From Nocardioides sp. Root1257 (lineage in GTDB: Bacteria; Actinomycetota; Actinomycetes; Propionibacteriales; Nocardioidaceae): DNA of 64,000 nucleotides. Location: NCBI RefSeq assembly GCF_001425175.1, contig NZ_LMDV01000009.1, positions 310,001 to 374,000 on the forward strand, written 5' to 3'. Below, piece by piece: positions 1 through 9,040 of this stretch. Under the pieces are notes generated by a model, which saw only the letters and a list, made by a program, of their open reading frames with translations, made no database searches and was not told the DNA's origin. Each line of letters opens with the position of its first letter. Position 1 is the stretch's first letter. A program made the translations under genes and the position numbers.

Positions 1-119
1 CGCAGCGCGCCTTTCCGCCGGTTGTCCGAGCCCCCGCCATCGCGGGGCCGGCCGGCATCGCACCGCCCGCGCCCGCCCTACCCGGCGGCCGGTCCGCCGA
101 TCCCCGAAAGGTCACGCCC

Positions 120-2033
120 GTGTCCCTCTCCCTCGACCCCCGCGCCTCCCGGATGGCGCACACGCAGGGTCGGGTCGGTTCGACGCAGGACGTCGTCGAG
201 CCACCCGTCCGCCGACCGCTCGCCGCGGTCACCCCCGACCGTCCCCGCGAGATCATCGCGGTCATCGACCCCGTCTTCGCCGCTCCGGGTGACGACGTCA
301 CCGCCAGCGTCCGGCCGCCCGTCGAGGTGGTCCAGCAGGTCGCCGCCAGGATGACGTTGCACCTGCACCCCGGCGAGGTCGTCGCCGCCACCCCGGACGG
401 CCGGCTCACCCTGCGGCTGCGCCGCGAGGACCGCGACGCCCGCCCGGTCCGGCTCCAGGAGATGGCCTACCACGCGGTCGAGGCCTTCGACGGGGTCGCC
501 GACCGGCACGGCGTCGTCGACCTCGGCGTCGGCTGGGCCCACATCTCCCGCAAGCAGGACCCGCAGACCGCGGAGGACCACGCGGCCTCCGCGGCCGAGG
601 AGTCGGTCCGCGGCCGCGACCTCCAGCCCCGCTCGAGCGGCGCCCACATCCGCCAGCGGCACCCCGTCGTCAGCTGGTGGTCGGCGAGCCGCCAGGTCGT
701 CTGGGCCACGCTCGGCTGCCTGGTCGTCCCGTTCCTGGCACTCGTCGGCCTGTACGCCGTCGGGCTCGACCTCTCCACGCCCCTGTACTGGCTCCTGGTC
801 GGCGCGCTCACGCTCACCGCCGGCACGATCTGGGCCGAGTGCTCGCACGCGGTCGAGCCGCCGACGGTCCCGGACGCTCCGCCCGGTCCGGCTCCGCGGG
901 CGACGGCGATCATCCCGGCGTACCTGCCCAACGAGGCGGACACGATCGTCGAGACGATCCACACGTTCCTCTCCCAGGAGTACGACGGCGGCCTGCAGAC
1001 CGTGGTCGCCTACAACACGCCGATCGCGCTCGAGGTCGAGGACGAGCTCTCCGCGCTGGCGGCCGAGCACCCCGACCTGACCGTGCTCAAGGTGCCGGAC
1101 AGCACCTCGAAGGCGCAGAACGTCAACGCGGCGCTGCGCGTCGCCGAGGGCGAGTTCGTCGGCATCTTCGACGCCGACCACCACCCGATGGCGGGCGCCT
1201 TCGACCGCGCCTGGCGGTGGATCGCCGACGGCGCGGACGTCGTGCAGGGCCACTGCGTCATCCGCAACGGCGACGACTCCGCCCTGGCGAAGCTGATCGC
1301 CGTGGAGTTCGAGCAGATCTACGCCGTCGCCCACCCGGGCCGGGCCCGGCTCTTCGGGTTCGGGATCTTCGGCGGCTCCAACGGCTACTGGCGCACCTCC
1401 GCCCTGGAGCGGATCCGCCTGCGCGGGTCGTTCCTGACCGAGGACATCGAGTCGTCGATGCGCGTCCTCGAGGCCGGCGGCCGGATCGTCAACGACCCCG
1501 GCCTCGTCAGCCGCGAGCTGGCGCCCGAGACGACCAAGGCCCTCTGGAACCAGCGGATGCGCTGGGCCCAGGGCTGGTTCCAGGTGTCGATCCGGCACCT
1601 GATGCCGATCCTGACCCAGCCCGGCCTGACCGTGCGCCAGCGGCTCGGCGTCGTCCACCTGCTCGGCTGGCGCGAGATCTACCCCTGGATCTCGCTGCTC
1701 ACCTGGCCGCTGCTCGGCTTCCTGGCGTGGCGCGACGGAGGACTCGACCTGACGTCGCCGATCTTCCTGCTGCTGACGCTGCTCACCACGGCCTCCGGTC
1801 CCCTGCAGACGATCGCCGCCTGGCGGCTGGCCGCCCCCGAGCTGCGCGAGCACCCGCGCTGGTTCGTCGCGTCGGCCTTCGCCAACATCGCGTTCTACAC
1901 CGAGCTGAAGAACATCGTGAACCGGGTCGCCCAGCTCAAGCAGCTGCGCGGCGAGCACCGCTGGGTGGTCACGCCACGCAGCGCCGGCCGCGCCCACTCC
2001 ACCGACCACGAGCCCGAGGAGGTCGCAGCATGA
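120..2033 (+). CDS. Membrane family 2 glycosyltransferase (cellulose synthase-like) with degenerate GGDEF-like N-terminal region
   Basis: Processive-type glycosyltransferase predicted to polymerise or transfer sugars at the cytoplasmic membrane. The catalytic core (about residues 260-490) has the DxD pair D351/D353 in FDADHH, a second acidic site in FLTEDIE, and the QxxRW motif (Q478, R481, W482), which is typical of cellulose synthase-like enzymes. Two membrane segments precede the core (about 195-240) and hydrophobic segments follow it (about 510-600). Residues about 60-160 resemble the second half of a GGDEF domain, but the signature is absent (the aligned place reads TPDGRL). GTG at 120 follows GAAAGG at 106-111. 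ATG at 153 is an alternative, and the frame is open to the window edge, so an upstream start cannot be excluded. The stop overlaps the next gene (ATGA), which suggests joint synthesis of a modified exopolysaccharide. Substrate unknown. Confidence 0.85.
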   Translation: MSLSLDPRASRMAHTQGRVGSTQDVVEPPVRRPLAAVTPDRPREIIAVIDPVFAAPGDDVTASVRPPVEVVQQVAARMTLHLHPGEVVAATPDGRLTLRLRREDRDARPVRLQEMAYHAVEAFDGVADRHGVVDLGVGWAHISRKQDPQTAEDHAASAAEESVRGRDLQPRSSGAHIRQRHPVVSWWSASRQVVWATLGCLVVPFLALVGLYAVGLDLSTPLYWLLVGALTLTAGTIWAECSHAVEPPTVPDAPPGPAPRATAIIPAYLPNEADTIVETIHTFLSQEYDGGLQTVVAYNTPIALEVEDELSALAAEHPDLTVLKVPDSTSKAQNVNAALRVAEGEFVGIFDADHHPMAGAFDRAWRWIADGADVVQGHCVIRNGDDSALAKLIAVEFEQIYAVAHPGRARLFGFGIFGGSNGYWRTSALERIRLRGSFLTEDIESSMRVLEAGGRIVNDPGLVSRELAPETTKALWNQRMRWAQGWFQVSIRHLMPILTQPGLTVRQRLGVVHLLGWREIYPWISLLTWPLLGFLAWRDGGLDLTSPIFLLLTLLTTASGPLQTIAAWRLAAPELREHPRWFVASAFANIAFYTELKNIVNRVAQLKQLRGEHRWVVTPRSAGRAHSTDHEPEEVAA

Positions 2034-3283
2034 GCGTCACCCAGCTCACCCGTCCCACCGACCCGACGATCGACGGCGACGCCGCACCGCGCGGCACCGA
2101 CCTGCCGCCCCCGGCCCGACCGGCGCCGTTCCCGCTGGGCTGGCTGCGAGGGCTGGCGGCGCTGGCCGTCGTCACCTTCCACGCGTACCAGTACAACCGC
2201 ACCGGTCCCGGGTCCACCTGGCCCTGGAGCGGCACCGCGCACCAGCTGATGCTGGGCACGGACCTCTTCGTCGACATGTTCTTCGTGCTGTCTGGGCTGG
2301 TGCTCTGGATGCCGATCGCGCTGGCGTGCGCCCATGGCGTCGCGGCCCGGCCGGGCCGCGTGCTGCTGATGCGCCGGATGGCGCGACTGCTGCCGCTCTA
2401 CTACGCGATCGTGCTGGCGGTGTGGGTGACGACGAACCCGTCGTTGCCCGGCCACTGGCAGGACCTGCTCATGCACCTGACCTTCACCCAGGTCTACAGC
2501 GACCAGTACATCTTCTGGACCGACGGCCCGGCGTGGTCGCTCGCGGTCGAGTTCCACTTCTACGTGCTCATGGCGCTCGCCGTCCCGGTCGTCTACCGGC
2601 TGATGGAGCGTCGCGAGACGCGCCGCGGCCGCCTGGCCGTGGCCGCCGCGCTGCCGGCGCTGTGCGCGACCGTCTCGGTCATCTACCTGACCTGGGCCTC
2701 GGCGACCCACCAGCCCGAGACCGACTGGTCGGTGTGGTTCTCCCCGTTGACCCGCGGCGGCGACTTCGCGATCGGGATGGCGCTGGCGGTGCTCGTCGCG
2801 GCCGGCGTACGCCTCGGCCGATCGGCGCGGATCGCGCTCGGCCTCACCGGCGTCGCCGCCCTGATCGCCCTCGTGCTCTCCCGACCCGTCGGGACCACGA
2901 CGAGCGAGTGGTGGCACCCGATGTACGCCGTCGCCGTCGCCACCGCCCTCGCCGGCATCGTGCTCCACGACGGCCCGTGGTCGCGGGCCTGGGACTGGAA
3001 GCCGCTGGTCTGGGTCGGCACCCTCGGCTACGGCGTCTACCTGATCCACGAGCCGGTGATGCGCCTCCTGGGCAGCCACGGCTTCCTGCCAGCCGGGCGC
3101 CCGGGCGCGTTCTTCCTCATCTCGGCCGTCCTGGTCGCGGTGCCGAGCCTCGCCCTCGCCTGGCTCAGCGCCCGCACTGTCGAGCCCGCCGGGCTGCGCC
3201 TGCTCGCGCTGACCGACAGGCGGGGTCGACCGCGCGACTACTACGCACACCTCGCCGCCGAGGACCGGATGGAGCGGGTCTAG
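2030..3283 (+). CDS. Acyltransferase family 3 (OafA/YrhL-like) membrane protein
   Basis: Integral membrane acyltransferase of about 417 residues, the usual size for the family, predicted to acylate extracytoplasmic polysaccharide. The family pattern is visible: an early RGLAALAVVTFHA segment with the conserved His, then FVDMFFVLSGLVL, an RRMARLLPLYY motif, and WSLAVEFHFY in the middle, with about ten hydrophobic helices in all. The ATG start lies inside the stop of the upstream glycosyltransferase, so the two are translationally coupled, and the glycan made by that enzyme is the likely substrate. Specificity is unknown. Confidence 0.85.
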   Translation: MSVTQLTRPTDPTIDGDAAPRGTDLPPPARPAPFPLGWLRGLAALAVVTFHAYQYNRTGPGSTWPWSGTAHQLMLGTDLFVDMFFVLSGLVLWMPIALACAHGVAARPGRVLLMRRMARLLPLYYAIVLAVWVTTNPSLPGHWQDLLMHLTFTQVYSDQYIFWTDGPAWSLAVEFHFYVLMALAVPVVYRLMERRETRRGRLAVAAALPALCATVSVIYLTWASATHQPETDWSVWFSPLTRGGDFAIGMALAVLVAAGVRLGRSARIALGLTGVAALIALVLSRPVGTTTSEWWHPMYAVAVATALAGIVLHDGPWSRAWDWKPLVWVGTLGYGVYLIHEPVMRLLGSHGFLPAGRPGAFFLISAVLVAVPSLALAWLSARTVEPAGLRLLALTDRRGRPRDYYAHLAAEDRMERV

Positions 3284-3289
3284 GCGCCC

Positions 3290-4414
3290 CTAGGCGGTGA
3301 TGGCCTCACCCGTCGGGTCGGCTCCGAGCAGCCGGTCGCGCAGCGCGACCAGCTCGGAGACCGACTCGAGGAACCGGGTGGTGCTGTCGCCGACCTGGTG
3401 GTCGTCGAAGTAGTGGTGCCGCATGGCGACCCGCGCCAGGTGGTGCTCGTCGTGGTCGAGCCGAGCGGCGACGAGCGCGGTCAGCCCGGCGACATCGACC
3501 TCGTCGAGCACGTCGGCGCAGCGGCTGACCGGCACCTCCTGCCGGAGCCGCTCCGCGTCGTGGTGCCGGTCGGTGATGAAGATCGGCTTCTCGGTGCGCA
3601 GGTAGAGCCAGTCCAGGCCCACCGAGGACACGTCGGTGATCATCGCGTCGCAGTCCGGCATCACGGCGAGGATGTCGCCGCTGGTGACCGCACAGTGCTC
3701 GCCGCCGGCCTCCGCGACCAGGTCGAGGATCTCGCGGTGGCCGGCGATGACGGCCGGGACCTTGCTGGTGGTGACCTTGGGGTGCGGCTTGTAGACCAGC
3801 CGCACGTCCGGGACGTCGAGCACGGCGCGCACGATGTCGGCGCCGATCGTGTCGACCGAGGTGTAGTCGTTGTACTCGGCGTCGCCCTCCCAGGTCGGCG
3901 CGTAGAGCACCGTACGGCGAGCGCTCGGCTCCAGCAGGGCGGGCGGGCGCAGGTCGAGCTGGGGCCGGCCGATCCGCACCAGGCGGGAGATGTCGAACTC
4001 CAGCAACCCTGCCTCGTGGCGCTGCACGGCGGCCTCGCCGGCGACGAAGACGCGGTCGTAGGCCTTGGCGTTGTTGCTCGCCATGCTCTGCTTGTCGCTC
4101 TCACCGTGGTTGATGTGGACGTGCAGCTTGCGGCTGTCCAGGAGCGACTGGAAGTTGTGCATCGAGTTGTTGCAGTAGAGGACGACCTGGGCGTCCGACT
4201 CGGCGTACAGCTCGTGCAGCTCGGCGAACGACGGCGCCAGCGTGATCGGCAGGTCGGTCCGGGTCTCGAGCACTGCGACCGTGTCCGCGTCCCGCGCCAC
4301 GATCGCCACCCGATGGTGCTGGTCGAGCTGTTCCAGCACGGGCAGCCACTGGATGAGCTGGTAGCTGCGGGTCGGGTCGTCGGCGAAGTAGGCCAGGACA
4401 GAAGCGTGGTTCAC
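3290..4414 (-). CDS. CDP-glycerol glycerophosphotransferase-like protein (TagB/TagF family)
   Basis: 374-residue GT-B fold protein resembling the catalytic half of teichoic acid polymerases, which transfer glycerol phosphate from CDP-glycerol onto a wall or capsule glycan at the inner face of the membrane. The diagnostic family motifs are present: VLYAPTWEG near the centre, YKPHP about 40 residues later, and MITDVSSVGLDWLYL near the C-terminus. No membrane segment is seen. It converges with the acyltransferase (6 nt apart) and lies downstream of the TolB-like gene on the same strand, separated from it by a hairpin. Acceptor and donor are inferred only from the family. Confidence 0.75.
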   Translation of the reverse strand: MNHASVLAYFADDPTRSYQLIQWLPVLEQLDQHHRVAIVARDADTVAVLETRTDLPITLAPSFAELHELYAESDAQVVLYCNNSMHNFQSLLDSRKLHVHINHGESDKQSMASNNAKAYDRVFVAGEAAVQRHEAGLLEFDISRLVRIGRPQLDLRPPALLEPSARRTVLYAPTWEGDAEYNDYTSVDTIGADIVRAVLDVPDVRLVYKPHPKVTTSKVPAVIAGHREILDLVAEAGGEHCAVTSGDILAVMPDCDAMITDVSSVGLDWLYLRTEKPIFITDRHHDAERLRQEVPVSRCADVLDEVDVAGLTALVAARLDHDEHHLARVAMRHHYFDDHQVGDSTTRFLESVSELVALRDRLLGADPTGEAITA

Positions 4415-4429
4415 CAGCGAAGGCTACGT

Positions 4430-4456
4430 CCCGGTTGTTTCAGCCGTGCAACCGGG
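4430..4456 (-). terminator. Hairpin between TolB-like and TagF-like genes
   Basis: A perfect 8-bp inverted repeat (CCCGGTTG at 4430-4437, CAACCGGG at 4449-4456) with an 11-nt loop lies 26 nt beyond the stop of the TolB-like gene and ahead of the TagF-like gene. There is no U-tract, which is common for actinobacterial terminators. Confidence 0.5.
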
Positions 4457-4482
4457 ATCCAGGCGCCCTCCCGGGGTGCCTT

Positions 4483-5838
4483 TCAGCACTTGACCGGGCG
4501 GACGGCGGACTGCAGCAGGTACGTCGCCACGACCCGGCACCGACCGGACTTCGGCCGCTCGTAGAAGTACCCGAGCATGCGGCCACGGCTGCTGGGCCGG
4601 GCGTACGTGTAGGCGAATGGCCTCCACTCGCCACCGCGGCGCACGTCCAGCCACAGCCGCACCCGGTCGGACGGCTGACGGGGCGACACCGCGCCGACGA
4701 TCCTCAGCGGGTCGTGCTTGCCGGTTGCGGGGTGGACGGCAGTGATCGCCACCGACGGCTTCCTGCCCGCCGGCCACACCACGCAGGTGCCGGTCGGGCA
4801 GGGCTGCCAGTCGTAGACGACGCTGCGCGGCGGACCGACGCGCTTCGCGCGGTGGGTGGCGACGTCGATGTAGGCGTAGGGCTCCAGGCCGGGCAGGTCC
4901 GGAGCTCCCGCCGGCGGAACGGTCGCGGAGATCACGGTCCGGCCGTCGGCGGACCACCAGTGGGCGAAGGACGGCGTGCCGATGTTCGGCCGCGCGCTCG
5001 CCGGGTAGGAGACCTGCCGGAGCGTCCGCAGCCGTTCCGGCGCCGTGCCGGCCTCGGCGACGGTGGCCGCGGCCGTCGAGGCGTCGATGCCGCCCGTCGC
5101 ACGCCAGGTCACGTCCGTCGCGTCGGCGAGGAGGTGCGTGCCGTCGGGCGACCACAGCGCCGCGGCGTATCGGACGGAGCGGCACGCGACGGACGTGGCG
5201 CAGGACGGGTCCACGTCGGGGACGTTGTAGGGCTGCGGCGCGCCGCCGGGGACCGGGATCGTGTAGATCTGCCCGACGTACGAGCGGCCGCCACGCTTGA
5301 GGTCGGCGAGGTGGACCTTGTCGGTGCCGGAGACCGCGAGTCGGGTCCCGTCCGGGCTCCAGCTCACCGTGTCCGAGTCCAGCCGGAGCGCGCCGGTGCC
5401 GCCGTCGTAGGCCTTCGTGGCACCGGAGCCGTCGACGTTCGCGATCCAGATCTCGTCGCCGGTGTTGTTCGCGAGGTAGACGGCGAGCCGGGTCTGGTCC
5501 GGGGACCAGGAGATCGACGTGGCGACGCCCCCTTGGAGGTGCGGCAGCTCGGTCGTCGGGCCGTGCGCGCGCCGGATCACGAGGGTGCTGGCGCGACAGC
5601 CGTTCCGGAGCAGCTTCCCCGAGGCGAGCATCGAGCCGTCGGGCGAGAACACGGTCGGCTGGCACCACGACCGGAAGCTCAGCGGCCGGCTGCCCCCCGG
5701 GACCTTGAACACCCCGCCCTCGATGAGGAGGTGCCCGGAGCGAGCCGTCGGTGCCGGTGCCTGCGCCGACGCTGCGACGGCGGGCAGGCCGAAGGCCAGC
5801 AGCGCGACCAGCAGGACGAGGCGGGCGAGAGTTCTCAT
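4483..5838 (-). CDS. Secreted TolB-like beta-propeller protein
   Basis: 451-residue exported protein. The N-terminus has two Arg residues, a hydrophobic stretch (LVLLVALLAFGLPAVA) and an Ala-x-Ala cleavage region near residue 25. The body repeats the SWSPDGTRLAVSG type of motif (for example WSPDQTRLAVYL, WSPDGTRLAVSG, WSPDGTHLLADA, WWSADGRTVISA), characteristic of TolB/PD40 propeller blades. It has no catalytic signature, so a binding or scaffold role outside the membrane is likely. The C-terminal about 100 residues are non-propeller and contain several Cys residues. The ligand cannot be told from sequence. Confidence 0.75.
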   Translation of the reverse strand: MRTLARLVLLVALLAFGLPAVAASAQAPAPTARSGHLLIEGGVFKVPGGSRPLSFRSWCQPTVFSPDGSMLASGKLLRNGCRASTLVIRRAHGPTTELPHLQGGVATSISWSPDQTRLAVYLANNTGDEIWIANVDGSGATKAYDGGTGALRLDSDTVSWSPDGTRLAVSGTDKVHLADLKRGGRSYVGQIYTIPVPGGAPQPYNVPDVDPSCATSVACRSVRYAAALWSPDGTHLLADATDVTWRATGGIDASTAAATVAEAGTAPERLRTLRQVSYPASARPNIGTPSFAHWWSADGRTVISATVPPAGAPDLPGLEPYAYIDVATHRAKRVGPPRSVVYDWQPCPTGTCVVWPAGRKPSVAITAVHPATGKHDPLRIVGAVSPRQPSDRVRLWLDVRRGGEWRPFAYTYARPSSRGRMLGYFYERPKSGRCRVVATYLLQSAVRPVKC

Positions 5839-5880
5839 GACGACAACAGCGCCGCCGGCCGCCTGTGCGTTACACCGCCC

Positions 5881-7992
5881 TCAGGACTGGGTGGCGAGCA
5901 CCAACGGACGGACCTCGGCGGCCCCGGCCGAGCGGATGGCCCGAGCGGCGAGAGTGAGCGTCCAGCCGGTGCCGACCCGGTCGTCGACGAGCAGGATCCG
6001 GCTGTCCGCGGGCACGTCGGCGTGCAGGTCGAAGCGGCGGCCGACGGCGGCGATCCGCTGGGCGGAGTTGGCGGCGCCCTGGCCGGGTGCGACGTCGGGG
6101 TCGACGATCGCGTAGCGGCCCACGACGGGCACCTTCAGGTAGCGCGACAGCCCGTCGGCGAGGTCGGCCGTGAGGGTGGGGTGGGTCGTGGACTCGACCA
6201 CCACGATGCTGTCGACCGGCGGGCGCCAGTCGCCGAGCACCTCGACGACCGCCCGGACCAGCGGCACCGGGACGGGGCCGTCCGGCGTCGCCGGGGCGAA
6301 CAGCTCGCGCAGCGCGTTGCCGTAGCCGAGGTCGGTGAGTCGTGCGACGGCCCGACCCTCCTCCGCCGCCTCGCCGATCTTGCCGCGCAGGTCGACACCC
6401 AGGTTGGCCAGCGCGGTCGGCCACATCTTGCGCGGCTCGACGACGACGCCGGGCCGCGCCAGGCGGGCCTCGGCCTCCTCGACGGCTGCGGCGGAGACGT
6501 CGGCCGCGATGGCGAGGCCGCCGCAGTTGTCGCACCGGCCGCAGTCGGCGGCCTCCGGGTCGTCGAGCTGCTCGCGCAGGTAGCGCATCCGGCACTCGTC
6601 GGTGGCGATGTAGTCGAGCATCGCCCGCTGCTCGCGCTCGCGCGCCTCGGTCACCCGCCGGTAGCGCTCCTCGTCGTAGGCCCACGGCTGACCGGTGGAC
6701 TCCCACCCGCCGCGGACCCGGCGTACGGCGCCGTCGACGTCGAGCACCTTGAGCATCGTCTCGAGACGGTTGCGGTTGAGCTCGACGTAGGTCTCCAGGG
6801 TGGCCGTGCTCATCGTGCGGCCCTCCTCGGCGAGCACCTCGAGCGTGCGCCGCACCTGCTCCTCGCGGGGGAAGGCGAGCGAGGCGAAGTAGGCCCAGAT
6901 GTCACGGTCCTCGATCGCCGGGAGCAGCACGACGGTCGCCTCAGCCGTGCCGCGGCCGGCACGGCCGACCTGCTGGTAGTAGGCGACCGGCGACGGCGGG
7001 GCCCCGAGGTTGACCACGAACCCGAGGGTCGCGTCGAAGCCCATGCCGAGCGCGCTGGTGGCGACCAGCGCCTTGACCCGACCGTCGACGAGGTCCTGCT
7101 CGAGTGCCTGGCGCTCGGTGGGCTCGGTCTGGCCGGAGTAGGCCGCGACCTCGTGGCCGCGCGAGCGCAGGTAGTCGGAGACCTCCTGGGTCGCCGCGAC
7201 GGTGAGGCAGTAGACGATGCCGGAGCCCGGTTGCTCGGCGAGGTGGTCGGCGAGCCAGGCGAGCCGCTGCTCGGGCGTCTTCAGCCGGACCACGCCGAGC
7301 CGCAGGGACTCGCGGTCGAGGGTGCCCCGCAGGACCAGCACGTCACCGAGGGTGCCAGCGCTGCCGAGCTGCTCGGCGACGTCGTCGGTCACCCGGGCGT
7401 TGGCGGTCGCCGTCGTCGCCAGCACCGGGATGCCCTCGGGCAGGTCCTGGAGCAGGGTGCGGATCCGGCGGTAGTCGGGTCGGAAGTCGTGGCCCCAGTC
7501 GGAGATGCAGTGCGCCTCGTCGACGACGAGCAGCCCGCAGGTCGCCGCGAGCCGGGGCAGCACCTCGTCGCGGAAGCCGGGGTTGTTGAGCCGCTCCGGG
7601 CTGACCAGCAGCACGTCGACCTCGCCGGCGCGGATCGACTCCTGGATCGGCTCCCAGTCCTCCATGTTGGTGGAGTTGATGGTGACCGCCCGGATGCCCG
7701 CGCGCTCCGCGGCGGCGATCTGGTTGCGCATCAGCGCGAGCAGCGGCGAGACGATCACGGTCGGCCCGGCGCCCTGGTCACGCAGCAGCAGGGTCGCCAC
7801 GAAGTAGACCGCCGACTTGCCCCAGCCGGTGCGCTGCACGACGAGCGCGCGGCGCCGGTCGACGGCGAGCGCCTCGATCGCGGACCACTGGTCCTCGCGG
7901 AGCACGGCGTCGTCGCTGCCCACCAGGGCTCGCAGGTGTGCCTCGGCTCCGGCCCGAATCTCAGGGCGGCGTACGTCGGTCGGCGTCGGCAT
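5881..7992 (-). CDS. RecQ-family ATP-dependent DNA helicase with C-terminal phosphoribosyltransferase-like domain
   Basis: 703-residue superfamily 2 helicase. Walker A is RTGWGKS (residues 54-60, unusual in having Trp where Ala/Ser is common), the DEAH box is at 158-161, and the RecQ-specific stretch after it reads CISDWGHDFRPDYR. Helicase C motifs include TSALGMGFD and QQVGRAGRG. A Cys cluster, CRMRYLREQL then CGRCDNCGG, matches the RecQ zinc-binding module. In place of the HRDC domain, the last about 130 residues look like a type I phosphoribosyltransferase, with a PRPP-loop-like ILLVDDRVGTGWTLT near the C-terminus. The role is probably in DNA repair or recombination; the job of the fused domain is unknown. 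The start is the ATG at 7992. Confidence 0.85.
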   Translation of the reverse strand: MPTPTDVRRPEIRAGAEAHLRALVGSDDAVLREDQWSAIEALAVDRRRALVVQRTGWGKSAVYFVATLLLRDQGAGPTVIVSPLLALMRNQIAAAERAGIRAVTINSTNMEDWEPIQESIRAGEVDVLLVSPERLNNPGFRDEVLPRLAATCGLLVVDEAHCISDWGHDFRPDYRRIRTLLQDLPEGIPVLATTATANARVTDDVAEQLGSAGTLGDVLVLRGTLDRESLRLGVVRLKTPEQRLAWLADHLAEQPGSGIVYCLTVAATQEVSDYLRSRGHEVAAYSGQTEPTERQALEQDLVDGRVKALVATSALGMGFDATLGFVVNLGAPPSPVAYYQQVGRAGRGTAEATVVLLPAIEDRDIWAYFASLAFPREEQVRRTLEVLAEEGRTMSTATLETYVELNRNRLETMLKVLDVDGAVRRVRGGWESTGQPWAYDEERYRRVTEAREREQRAMLDYIATDECRMRYLREQLDDPEAADCGRCDNCGGLAIAADVSAAAVEEAEARLARPGVVVEPRKMWPTALANLGVDLRGKIGEAAEEGRAVARLTDLGYGNALRELFAPATPDGPVPVPLVRAVVEVLGDWRPPVDSIVVVESTTHPTLTADLADGLSRYLKVPVVGRYAIVDPDVAPGQGAANSAQRIAAVGRRFDLHADVPADSRILLVDDRVGTGWTLTLAARAIRSAGAAEVRPLVLATQS

Positions 7993-8112
7993 GGTGCCTG
8001 TCTACCAGCGGGTCCGGACACCGATGTACCTGGTGTGTATCTGGCGCCCGCCCGCCCGCTCCTGACCGTTGCCGGCGCGCAACACGGGGTGTGAGCTGGT
8101 GGATCACAGGTC

Positions 8113-8152
8113 GTGTGCCCCAGGACGTCCCATGGCGCGTGCTGGGGCACAC
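8113..8152. other. 11-bp perfect inverted repeat between recQ and comB-like gene
   Basis: GTGTGCCCCAG (8113-8123) and CTGGGGCACAC (8142-8152) form a perfect 11-bp stem with an 18-nt loop. It lies just beyond the 3' end of the comB-like gene and about 120 nt ahead of the recQ start on the minus strand. It may be a terminator for comB or an operator for recQ. The sequence does not decide between them. Confidence 0.5.
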
Positions 8153-8166
8153 GATCGGTGCAGCGA

Positions 8167-8916
8167 TCAGGCCCGGACGAACGCGGACCCGGTCAACAGG
8201 GGTACGACGTCGGAGTCGTCGAGCTCGCCGGCGATCGCGACGTCCTCGGGGAAGCCGGCGTCGACCAGCTCCGCCCCGCTCGCGCACGCGGACAGCTCTG
8301 CGGGCAGACGCGGCACGACCGCCCGGAAGGCCTGCTCCGTTGCCCGTGCCTCGGCGCTGAGGCCCGTCGCACCGAGGTCGACGAGGGCCGCGAGCACGGC
8401 TCCCGCACCCCACAGGTCCTCCACCGCCGGACGCAGCGACCCGTCCGGCCACCGCTCCCCGGCGGCGATGACCGCGACCGGCTGGTCGCGCTCGACGAGC
8501 CACCGCGCCACCGCCGACGCGTTGCGCAGCGATGCGCCGACGACGGTGATGCCGGACTCGGCGAGCGCGAAGCTGATCGCGGACCCGTTCGGCGACGGCA
8601 GCACCAGGCGCGCGACGCCGGTCGCCGCGCGCACCGAGGCCGGCGACAGGCTCACGCCGTCCCGCCGGGAACGACCGGTCGCGAGGACCGCGTCCCGCTC
8701 GGCGGCGTACGCCGCGGCGCGCTCGTCCTTCCACCGGAAGGGGAGGACCTCGATCCCGGCGTCGACGGCGACCGTCAGCGTCGTGGTGAAGGACAGCACG
8801 TCGACGATCACCGCCGTTCCTCCGTCGGCAGCGACGGCACGAGCACCGGTCGGCCCCCACTCGAAGCGGATCCGGTGCTGCACCTGCCGGTGGGCCGGGT
8901 TCGTCGTCTCCCCCAC
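8167..8916 (-). CDS. 2-phosphosulfolactate phosphatase family protein (ComB-like)
   Basis: 249-residue protein resembling the ComB phosphatase family. Visible family features are VIVDVLSFTTTLTVAVDAG at residues 37-55 (counterpart of the VVDVLRASTT motif), LVLPSPNGSAISFA near 105-118, and a GAGAVLAAL segment. In archaea ComB dephosphorylates phosphosulfolactate during coenzyme M synthesis. Actinobacterial homologues are common without that pathway, so the physiological substrate here is uncertain. It stands alone, divergent from the collagen-like gene. Confidence 0.7.
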   Translation of the reverse strand: MGETTNPAHRQVQHRIRFEWGPTGARAVAADGGTAVIVDVLSFTTTLTVAVDAGIEVLPFRWKDERAAAYAAERDAVLATGRSRRDGVSLSPASVRAATGVARLVLPSPNGSAISFALAESGITVVGASLRNASAVARWLVERDQPVAVIAAGERWPDGSLRPAVEDLWGAGAVLAALVDLGATGLSAEARATEQAFRAVVPRLPAELSACASGAELVDAGFPEDVAIAGELDDSDVVPLLTGSAFVRA

Positions 8917-9040
8917 GATCGAAGGGTAGAGGGCCCGCAGCCCGAGCTCCGACCCCGAGCCGATCCGGTTCCAGATGAGGGTCTGGACCAGCGAGATCGG
9001 GCCATGTCCTGTGGCGGCTCCCGGTCACTAGCGTCCGGCC

